NCBI GenBank assembly: GCA_003158755.1
Contig: PMLF01000013.1
Span: 1 to 11,054, forward strand
Direction of reading: 5' to 3'
Length of the DNA: 11,054 nt
From: Elusimicrobiota bacterium
GTDB taxonomy: Bacteria > Elusimicrobiota > Elusimicrobia > FEN-1173
The translations under genes and the position numbers were made by a program. Under the pieces are notes generated by a model that searched no databases, was not told where the DNA came from, and saw only the letters and a list, made by a program, of their open reading frames with translations. Below, in pieces: positions 5,386 through 11,054 of this stretch (the stretch's first letter is position 1; each line of letters begins with the position of its first letter).

Positions 5386-6779
5386 TCGAGGCGCGGGACG
5401 CCTTCCTGCGGTGGTTGGAGGCCAAGGGCTACGCGCCCGGGACGGTGAGGGGGCGGGAGGTCGAACTGCGGGCGCTGATCCAATTCCTGAAAGGCCAAGC
5501 CGTCGAGGACGTGCGGGAGGTGTCGCGGGAGATGGTGGACGGGTACCAAGCGTGGATGATGAAGCGGTATTGCTGGTGGGGCGGGCGGCGGCTGGCTCGT
5601 CTGACGGTGGAGCGGCATTTGGTGGCGGCGCGGCAGCTCTTCGAGTTCCTGGCGCGGCGGGGAGAAGTGGCGATGGACCCGGCGGCGCATTTGGAATGGG
5701 CGAGGGCGCGGCCCGCGCTTCCGGCGCACATCCCGACGGAAACCGAGATGGAGGACATCTTGTCGCGGCCCGACGTCGGGACGCACCGGGGGATGAGGGA
5801 CCGCGCGATCCTTGAGGTTTTCTATTCCACCGGCATCCGCCGGGCGGAGCTCGTCGCCCTGGACTTGTACGACGTGAGCCTGACCGAGGGGACGCTGACG
5901 GTGCGGCACGGGAAAGGCGACAAGGGCCGGACGCTGCCGCTCGTCGGTGAAGCCTTGGAGTTCCTGGCCCGCTACGTCCGCGAGGTCCGGCCCGCGATGG
6001 TGGGCGCGCGGTGGGTGGTGCCGGCGAGGACCGCCCGGCTCCCGGCCGATCCGGCCCGGTGGACCCCGCCCAAGAGGCGAGAGTGGCCGCTGTTCGTGGA
6101 GCCCGGCGGGCGGCGGATCACGAGCGGCACGGTCGGGCGGATGGTGCGGTGGTGCGTCCGGTCCGTCGCGCCCGGCGCGGCGATGGAGTGCCACATCCTG
6201 CGCCACGCCTTCGCCACGCACATGCTGCGCGGCGGGGCCGACGTGCAGTTGATCCAACGGATGTTGGGCCACGCGCACCTTTCCACGACGGAGATTTACA
6301 CGACGGTCTTGACGGTGGACTTGAAGGCGGAACATACGCGGTGCCATCCGCGAGGAGGAAAAACGAATGAAGATCATCGAAGCGAGGGAGAAATATTTAG
6401 CGGCCTACAAGGAGAAGAAAACCGGCGAATCAGCGTACCGGGTCCAAGTGACGGTCACGCGGGAGTTCTTGGAGTTCATGAAGACGCGCCAGACGTTGGA
6501 CTTGGAGCAGTTGACGACGGCGCGGGTCGAGGAGTACCGAAAGCGGCTTTTGGAGCGGGTCGTGCCGATGACGGGCAAGCCTCTAGCGCCGAAGACGGCC
6601 GGAGCGCGCCTTGTGATCGTGCGGAACTTCTTGGAACACGCGACGGAGCGCGGCTGGCTTCCGTCGAATCCGGCGAAATGGATCATCGGCGGCTTGTCCC
6701 TTTGGGGTGGCGGGGCGCAGGGGCTGACGGTGGAAGAGATGGAGCAAGTCTTGAGCAAGCCGGACGTGGATCAGTTTGA
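5376..6779 (+). CDS. Tyrosine recombinase/integrase, second of three, with an open C-terminal extension
   Basis: The recognisable recombinase covers residues 1 to about 330 (to about 6370). It has a core-binding domain (about 3-105), then catalytic R155 (STGIRRAEL), K180 (HGKGDKGR), H273 and R276 (CHILRHAFATHML), H299 (LGHAHLSTT) and Y308 (TEIYTTV), followed by an RCHPRGG tail. All catalytic residues are present. The ATG at 5376 is preceded by GAAGGGG 7 nt upstream and overlaps the first recombinase gene; the frame stays open upstream to 5043, but that DNA codes for the first recombinase. There is no stop at the expected end. The frame stays open to 6779, adding about 135 unrelated residues out of frame with the third gene. 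One more A in the run at 6359-6363 would give a stop at the third gene's ATG. A base-call error, ribosomal slippage and a true extension are all possible. Confidence 0.85.
   Translation: MELIEARDAFLRWLEAKGYAPGTVRGREVELRALIQFLKGQAVEDVREVSREMVDGYQAWMMKRYCWWGGRRLARLTVERHLVAARQLFEFLARRGEVAMDPAAHLEWARARPALPAHIPTETEMEDILSRPDVGTHRGMRDRAILEVFYSTGIRRAELVALDLYDVSLTEGTLTVRHGKGDKGRTLPLVGEALEFLARYVREVRPAMVGARWVVPARTARLPADPARWTPPKRREWPLFVEPGGRRITSGTVGRMVRWCVRSVAPGAAMECHILRHAFATHMLRGGADVQLIQRMLGHAHLSTTEIYTTVLTVDLKAEHTRCHPRGGKTNEDHRSEGEIFSGLQGEENRRISVPGPSDGHAGVLGVHEDAPDVGLGAVDDGAGRGVPKAAFGAGRADDGQASSAEDGRSAPCDRAELLGTRDGARLASVESGEMDHRRLVPLGWRGAGADGGRDGASLEQAGRGSV
6353..6358 (+). promoter_or_regulatory. Perfect ribosome-binding site of the third recombinase gene
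   Basis: AGGAGG lies 8 nt before the ATG at 6367, inside the end of the second recombinase gene. It fixes the third gene's start even though the second frame stays open far past it. Together with the A5 run at 6359-6363 it also has the layout of a slippage site with an internal Shine-Dalgarno, although here the spacing suits initiation. Confidence 0.7.
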
Positions 6780-7233
6780 CGGCTTGCGCGACCGCGCCAT
6801 ATTGGAGGTGATCTACGCGGCCGGGGTCCGCGCGCCCGAGGTGGCGGCCTTGGAGTTGGAGGACGTGGACATGGAAGCCGGGCGCTTGCGCGTGAAATCG
6901 TCCGTCGATGGAAAGGAGCGCGTGGCCCCGCTTACGCCGTCCGCCCGGGGGTTCCTGGGCCGGTATTTGAAGGAGGTCCGCCCGGAGTGGGCGCAGCTCC
7001 CCGGCGAAGGCCCGGCGGCCGAGCGCCGCGGCACGGCGCTATTCATCGAGCCCATGCGCGGCAACCCCTTGAACACCGGGACCGTCCAGAAGATCGTGGC
7101 CGCCGCGGTGCGCCAGGTCAACCCCAAGGCGGCCATGCCCTGCCGGGTGATCCGGGACGCCTGTATCGCCCGGCTAAGGGCCGAGGGCGCGACTTTGGAG
7201 GCGGTCCAAGCCCAACTAGGCGGGGATGAGTAA
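6367..7233 (+). CDS. Degenerate tyrosine recombinase, third of three, lacking the nucleophile
   Basis: A 288-residue relative of the second recombinase. The two share the N-terminal pattern (MKIIEAREKY versus MELIEARDAF), the LSKPDV...GLRDRAILEV block, and the F(I/V)EP...GTV region. R155 (AGVRAPEVAAL), a candidate K183 (DGKERV) and the arginine R263 remain. The histidine of HxxR is replaced by R260 (CRVIRDACIARL). The LGH motif reads LGG, and the protein stops three residues later (LGGDE), before the segment that should hold the tyrosine. I see no continuation in other frames of the 30-bp gap that follows. It cannot cleave DNA by the known mechanism. It may be a decaying gene, or a non-catalytic partner that binds DNA or regulates the other two. 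The start follows a perfect AGGAGG, and the frame is intact over its full length, which argues for some retained function. Confidence 0.88.
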   Translation: MKIIEAREKYLAAYKEKKTGESAYRVQVTVTREFLEFMKTRQTLDLEQLTTARVEEYRKRLLERVVPMTGKPLAPKTAGARLVIVRNFLEHATERGWLPSNPAKWIIGGLSLWGGGAQGLTVEEMEQVLSKPDVDQFDGLRDRAILEVIYAAGVRAPEVAALELEDVDMEAGRLRVKSSVDGKERVAPLTPSARGFLGRYLKEVRPEWAQLPGEGPAAERRGTALFIEPMRGNPLNTGTVQKIVAAAVRQVNPKAAMPCRVIRDACIARLRAEGATLEAVQAQLGGDE

Positions 7234-7263
7234 GGGAGGGAAGAAAATCATAGAATTGTCGGC

Positions 7264-10200
7264 ATGCCGAGAGTTATCCTGGCGGTTCTATATTTGATGG
7301 GGGGACATGGCCTATGGCCGGTCCCCCCGTCTTCTTTGGTGGACCCTTCCATTGGCCAGGTTCAAACGACCCAACAAACACCCCCCATTTTTACCGTCGA
7401 TAAAACGAATACAGCGCGATTTTACGAGCCTTCCGGTTTGCTCTATTCGCCCCCTAACGTAGGGAAAGAGGCGAATGGAGCAACACCCGCAGGAATGAGA
7501 AGCGGTCCCGCGCATGTTGGAGCGGAAGTAGTAAAAATGAACAGTGAGACAGCGGGACTTTGGGATCGTGTCGGGTCCGGTCTCCGGGCTCTGAACGAGA
7601 AAGTTGGGGCCGCCGGGCGGGTCCTGCTTGGCGGTGGAGACGGGGCGGGCCTCGGCCGGACGGATACACCGGGCGGCATGTGGGGAAGGATCAAAGCGGC
7701 CTTCAGCGGAGACGGCGGCGGCTCTCTCGGGGCGGCGAAGCTCTCGGAGTTGCCGCCGAGTGGTTCGTATGAAGTGGTCCCGGCGGTGGACCGGGCGACG
7801 TTGGCGGAACGCGCGGCGGGTCCGGCTCCGGACGGCGGGACGCCTCCGACCGCGTTGGGGCAGTTGGAGACGGATTTCAAAGGGCGGCCGATTGCGGGGA
7901 CGACGTTCCATCCGACGGGGGAGAACGTGGGCGGTGAACCCAAATGGGCGTTGTCGTTCGGGAAGATGAAGCCGATAGACATCGCGCCGCTCATCCCCGA
8001 GGATTCATTCAACATATTTGAATCGAAGCGCGGCGGGTCCGCGTTCGGAGATACGCGGGTATTCACCGACGATAACGGCGTACACTGGCGGTACGAGATG
8101 AAGAGTCCCGATTTGTCGGTGGCGCGCGCGGACCCCGAGGCGCTGGAAGGCCATGCGTGGACGGAGAGCATCCAGAGGACGGAGAACGGCAATACCCAGT
8201 GGTTTACGGATCGCGGCACATGGAGCGACACGCGGGCGGTGATCGAACTGGACGCCTACCGTCGGAACTTGCCGGAGTGGTTGAACAAGGGCGAGGAGAC
8301 AGCGACGGCGGCGGAGGCGGCCAGCCCGAAGGGCAACGGCATCCGCGCCGGGCCGGCGGTGGCGAATCCGCTTCCCGCCGACGGGCTGTATGCCCGTGTA
8401 ATGGGTAAGAATGAGGTGAAGATTTTCTTAGAAGGCGGACGGGCATCTGCCACCGGGCCGGAAACGTTCTTAACGGCATTCGATGACATCAAGGGTCATG
8501 ACGGCAGTTCGGCACAGTTGGCGGACAGGCTGACGCTGACCAAGTACAAAGACGGCTCGGGGTTAAGAGCCGATGTTGACACGGTCATTGTGTTCCGTCG
8601 GACGAATGTTGAAGGAATCCGGACGCCGATTGAAACGACCGAGGGCCGGGCCTGGGGGTTCAAGCAAGGAGGCCGGACGCAGGGCGGCGCGCGGGAGTGG
8701 GTCGTGGATAGTGGGACGATCCAGGAGTTGAGGGCGCAGGGGTTAGAGATCGATCAGATTTACAGCGTGGACGCTAAAGGGGTGAAGACACAATGGGAAC
8801 TTGCTGCGAATCCAGACGGGACGTTCTTGGTAAAGAGTTTGTCAGCGAAGCCGTTGAGCAGCAGGAGCGGGACCTCCTCCCCCTCCTCGATCAAGTCACC
8901 TACGTTAAGTTCGGAGACGCCCTTGAACGGTGCCGAAAATGCGGCCAGCTTTGGACGAGAGGCCGACAAGGCCCCCACGACGCCCCTTACTACACCAAAA
9001 TTACCGTCGGAGACGCCCGAAAGCAATTCCCCGACTTCAAAGGCTAGCGGCCACGCGTCGATAGCGGCGCTCGGGACGCTTGGCGCGTCACTTTTGTTCG
9101 TGGGCTTCCTGGGAGCTCCGAGGAACGAGGACGGGAAGCGGCTCGGGGAGCCCGGCCAGGGGACGGGGACCCCGGCGCTGGCGCAGCAACCCGGCGCAGC
9201 GCTGCCGAGCGCGGGAGCCCAGGGGATTGCCGTGTTACCGTCCAGCGCGATCCCGGCGGCGGTGCCGCAGGGGGCGGTATCCCCGCGCAAGAACGCCGTT
9301 TTTGACAGCGGGGAAGCTTCCGCCTCGCCTCTTCTGAATCCTTCCGTCGTAAAACCAGTAGAAACAACCTCCGCATCAATTCCCAATCAAACCATAAGCG
9401 CCAAGCCCGTGACCGCAGCCGGGACGGTGCTGTCCTGGACGTCCGCCGCGATCCCCGTGACGACAAGCGCCGCGTTGACCGGCGCGGCCTGGCTGGGGTC
9501 CGTGACAAATAAGGCGGAGACCAGGACCAAGGGCGCGGTGATCGACTTCGGGCGGGATACCAAGATCGTGGCGGAGTTCGCGGCGGACAAGACCATCGAG
9601 GCCGGCCAGGCTGTGCAGAAAGGATTTCAGGTGGCGGCGGAGCAGCCGGTATCCCGGAACGTGTCGGACGTGGGGGCCGCGATCACGGAGTCTTTCACGG
9701 TGACGAAGAACCCCGTCCAAGCGGTCAAGATCATCGTTGGGGTTCCGTTCAGCATCCTTTCCGGCGATATGTTCGATAGGCAGGACCTTCCAATGTTCGA
9801 TAGGAATAAGGATGCCCCGGCGGCTGTATCGGTGACGGGGATGGCGTGTCGAGAGAAAGACAAGTTCGACATGGCTATGGAGGTCAACGAGGCGTTGGGG
9901 ATTGAAAGGTCCGCATCCGTGACGAACTACACCCACATCAACCTTCCCCGTATCGGGAAACTGGACATTCCTCCGGGCTTGGGGGATATATTCGCCCAAA
10001 TGATCGGGGATGAATTGTTCGACGCGACGGACATCGCCGCGATCCACACGGCCCAGGCGTTGCGGGAAGGGATCAAAGAAAAGGGATTTGTCCTGTCGGC
10101 CGGACACAGCCAAGGGACGCCGACGGAGCGGCGGGCGTTCGACTTGCTGAACCCGGCGGAGCGGAGCAAGGTCTACGCTTACGGGGCCGGGTCGGAGTGG

Positions 10201-10482
10201 TACATCGACGAGAAAAGGACGGGTGTCGCCAGCGCCTATAACGCGCGGAACATCGAGGACCCCGTTCCGGTCATCGGGATGCTTGCGGGAATGGCGGGCA
10301 ACGTCCTGCCGTGGAATTGGGACCGTATCGCAGACATGGGCCGAGGGTGGCACGTCTTCGATTCGCCGCAGAACCACACGGCCGACGGAGCGCAGGGGAA
10401 CAAACACGACTTCGGGGTCTATTACCCCGAGTCGTTGCGAAATTGGGTGGACGATCTTCGGAAGAAAGGGGTGTTAAGGTGA
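7264..10482 (+). CDS. Large exported or membrane-anchored protein with repeat domains and a C-terminal alpha/beta-hydrolase-like domain
   Basis: A 1072-residue protein I cannot assign to a named family. Residues 1-22 resemble a weak signal peptide (hydrophobic core ILAVLYLM, only one basic residue). Two divergent copies of one domain follow, about 163-345 and 370-520, sharing LP..G.Y at the start and EG.AW later (295-299 and 460-464). A Ser/Thr/Pro-rich linker (about 524-597) leads to a hydrophobic segment (about 598-620, IAALGTLGASLLFVGFLGA). The C-terminal region (about 820-1072) looks like an alpha/beta hydrolase of the lipase/esterase type. It has a VSVTGMA strand, the nucleophile elbow GHSQG (947-951, S949), an acid candidate D999 (NIEDPVPV) and a histidine candidate H1048 (GNKHDFGVYY). 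The substrate is unknown; lipid or ester cleavage is inferred. The ATG at 7264 has only a distant GGGAGG. The next in-frame ATG candidate is near 7495, leaving the start uncertain. The stop overlaps the lipoprotein gene. Confidence 0.8.
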   Translation: MPRVILAVLYLMGGHGLWPVPPSSLVDPSIGQVQTTQQTPPIFTVDKTNTARFYEPSGLLYSPPNVGKEANGATPAGMRSGPAHVGAEVVKMNSETAGLWDRVGSGLRALNEKVGAAGRVLLGGGDGAGLGRTDTPGGMWGRIKAAFSGDGGGSLGAAKLSELPPSGSYEVVPAVDRATLAERAAGPAPDGGTPPTALGQLETDFKGRPIAGTTFHPTGENVGGEPKWALSFGKMKPIDIAPLIPEDSFNIFESKRGGSAFGDTRVFTDDNGVHWRYEMKSPDLSVARADPEALEGHAWTESIQRTENGNTQWFTDRGTWSDTRAVIELDAYRRNLPEWLNKGEETATAAEAASPKGNGIRAGPAVANPLPADGLYARVMGKNEVKIFLEGGRASATGPETFLTAFDDIKGHDGSSAQLADRLTLTKYKDGSGLRADVDTVIVFRRTNVEGIRTPIETTEGRAWGFKQGGRTQGGAREWVVDSGTIQELRAQGLEIDQIYSVDAKGVKTQWELAANPDGTFLVKSLSAKPLSSRSGTSSPSSIKSPTLSSETPLNGAENAASFGREADKAPTTPLTTPKLPSETPESNSPTSKASGHASIAALGTLGASLLFVGFLGAPRNEDGKRLGEPGQGTGTPALAQQPGAALPSAGAQGIAVLPSSAIPAAVPQGAVSPRKNAVFDSGEASASPLLNPSVVKPVETTSASIPNQTISAKPVTAAGTVLSWTSAAIPVTTSAALTGAAWLGSVTNKAETRTKGAVIDFGRDTKIVAEFAADKTIEAGQAVQKGFQVAAEQPVSRNVSDVGAAITESFTVTKNPVQAVKIIVGVPFSILSGDMFDRQDLPMFDRNKDAPAAVSVTGMACREKDKFDMAMEVNEALGIERSASVTNYTHINLPRIGKLDIPPGLGDIFAQMIGDELFDATDIAAIHTAQALREGIKEKGFVLSAGHSQGTPTERRAFDLLNPAERSKVYAYGAGSEWYIDEKRTGVASAYNARNIEDPVPVIGMLAGMAGNVLPWNWDRIADMGRGWHVFDSPQNHTADGAQGNKHDFGVYYPESLRNWVDDLRKKGVLR
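7299..7338 (+). terminator. Hairpin with T-rich 3' flank inside the start of the large gene
   Basis: GGGGGGAC (7299-7306) pairs with GTCCCCCC (7321-7328), and the inner GGCC (7309-7312) pairs with GGCC (7316-7319) around TAT. The outer 8-bp stem is perfect. It is followed by GTCTTCTTT, a broken T-tract. This has the form of a weak intrinsic terminator 65-100 bp past the end of the recombinase trio, but it lies within the first 25 codons of the large gene. It could end the recombinase transcript, act as an attenuator, or hint that the true start is further downstream. Confidence 0.4.
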
Positions 10483-10958
10483 GGACGACAACATTGATGA
10501 CGGCGGCGCTGGCGGGAGTCCTTTTCGCGGGTTGCGTGACACCGCGCACGGAGACGGACGTTTCCAACGATCCGGCTTATTCGTCGGTGGTCGGGAAGGA
10601 ATACCGGACGAAAGGGGACTTCATCCTTTTTAAATTTAAGGACGATTCAGAGATCCAATTGGCGAAGCCCGGCGTTAATGGGGTTCCCTACCTCGACGAA
10701 GCGAAAGGGAAGAAGCTTCCCTTCGAGTATCAGGGCAATAGGGTGGTGGGGGTTCTTCCCGCCGGGGGCCAGTTCAAGGTTTCGCGGGTGATGCTCGTGC
10801 GCGGTCCGTCGGTGAGTTACGCCTATTTCGATGCGGTGATTACCGTCGGGAAAGGCTTTGAGGGCTGGAAGATCGTTCCGAGCTGGCTTGGCGGGGGCGG
10901 CTTGCATCCGAAGTTCAAGCCGGAGTTGGTGGAGGAAGTCCCGGCGGCGGGGAAGTAG
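10479..10958 (+). CDS. Small predicted lipoprotein coupled to the hydrolase-like gene
   Basis: A 159-residue protein starting at GTG, which overlaps the upstream stop as GTGA, so translation is probably coupled. GGGG about 8 nt upstream supports this start; the longer in-frame opening at 10311 would run deep inside the upstream gene. Residues 1-18 (RTTTLMTAALAGVLFAG) form a lipoprotein signal with a lipobox LFAGC, giving lipidated C19. The next residue is Val, not Asp, which predicts sorting to the outer membrane in a Gram-negative host. The mature part has alternating strands (FILFKFKDDSEIQL, VSYAYFDAVITV), suggesting a small beta-rich periplasmic domain with no catalytic motif that I can recognise. 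Such coupled lipoproteins can be immunity proteins, chaperones or anchors. An immunity role is only a hypothesis from gene order. Confidence 0.85.
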   Translation: MRTTTLMTAALAGVLFAGCVTPRTETDVSNDPAYSSVVGKEYRTKGDFILFKFKDDSEIQLAKPGVNGVPYLDEAKGKKLPFEYQGNRVVGVLPAGGQFKVSRVMLVRGPSVSYAYFDAVITVGKGFEGWKIVPSWLGGGGLHPKFKPELVEEVPAAGK

Positions 10959-11054
10959 GTGACCGCCAATGAAGTCCGGGAGACGGCGGATTGGTCGTCG
11001 TATGGCGTCGTGACGTGGACGCGGCGTGATCCGGTCAGCCTGGACAACGATCCG
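10959..11054 (+). CDS. Partial hypothetical protein, 5' end only
   Basis: A GTG immediately after the lipoprotein stop opens a frame that runs without a stop to the window edge (32 codons; VTANEVRETADWSSYGVVTW at the start). GGCGGGGAAG upstream places a ribosome site about 6 nt before the GTG. The zero-gap spacing and shared strand suggest one operon with the two genes before it. An ATG at 10969 in another frame closes after 14 codons and is less likely. The fragment is too short to assign a function. Confidence 0.5.
   Translation, partial: MTANEVRETADWSSYGVVTWTRRDPVSLDNDP

Noticed and set aside
5274..6377. 367-residue open frame on the minus strand
   Set aside because: It is antisense to the second recombinase, which keeps every catalytic residue; the composition is that of a GC-rich shadow.
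9376..10407. 343-residue open frame on the minus strand
   Set aside because: It is antisense to the hydrolase-like domain, with no ribosome site or motif.
10311..10478. Lipoprotein gene extended back to 10311
   Set aside because: The extension overlaps the end of the hydrolase-like gene and would bury the lipoprotein signal inside the protein. The GTG at 10479 places the lipobox correctly.
1..11054. CRISPR array or tRNA-type attachment site
   Set aside because: No regularly spaced repeats and no tRNA-like cloverleaf were seen on either strand.

Overview
The window is GC-rich, densely packed DNA that reads as part of a mobile or episomal element of a Gram-negative bacterium. The Gram-negative reading is an inference from one likely outer-membrane lipoprotein and one large, apparently exported protein. 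I cannot name the phylum. No tRNA, rRNA or CRISPR array is visible, and no conjugation, capsid or core metabolic gene is recognisable.

Layout. Positions 1-222 are non-coding and hold three back-to-back stem-loops, bracketed by two copies of a 13-bp direct repeat. A small XRE-type repressor gene (588-223) runs leftward. Everything else runs rightward. The control region between them (589-786) has a near-consensus promoter (654-682) whose -10 box lies inside a 6-4-6 dyad, as expected for an operator. Three small genes follow (787-1032, 1058-1255, 1245-1499); the third resembles DUF5659. Next is an 899-residue replication protein (1558-4257) combining a CHC2-like zinc finger, a TOPRIM primase core, a P-loop ATPase and a likely winged-helix tail.

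A 141-bp gap (4258-4398) holds an elaborate palindrome built from copies of one 8-10 bp motif. It precedes three overlapping tyrosine-recombinase genes (4399-7233), an arrangement reminiscent of RIT (recombinase-in-trio) elements. The first two recombinases keep all catalytic residues. The third lacks the HxxR histidine and ends before the tyrosine nucleophile. The second gene has no stop codon where its protein family ends and stays open through 413 nt of the third gene.

The last part looks like cargo. A 1072-residue protein (7264-10482) has a signal-like N-terminus, two divergent copies of a repeat domain, a Ser/Thr/Pro-rich linker, a hydrophobic segment and a C-terminal alpha/beta-hydrolase-like domain with a GHSQG elbow. 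Its stop overlaps the GTG start of a small lipoprotein (10479-10958). A further gene starts immediately after and leaves the window.

Working model (inference): the repressor controls one long rightward operon for replication and recombination, and the element carries an exported hydrolase with a coupled lipoprotein. An effector/immunity pair is one reading of that cargo, not something shown by sequence alone.
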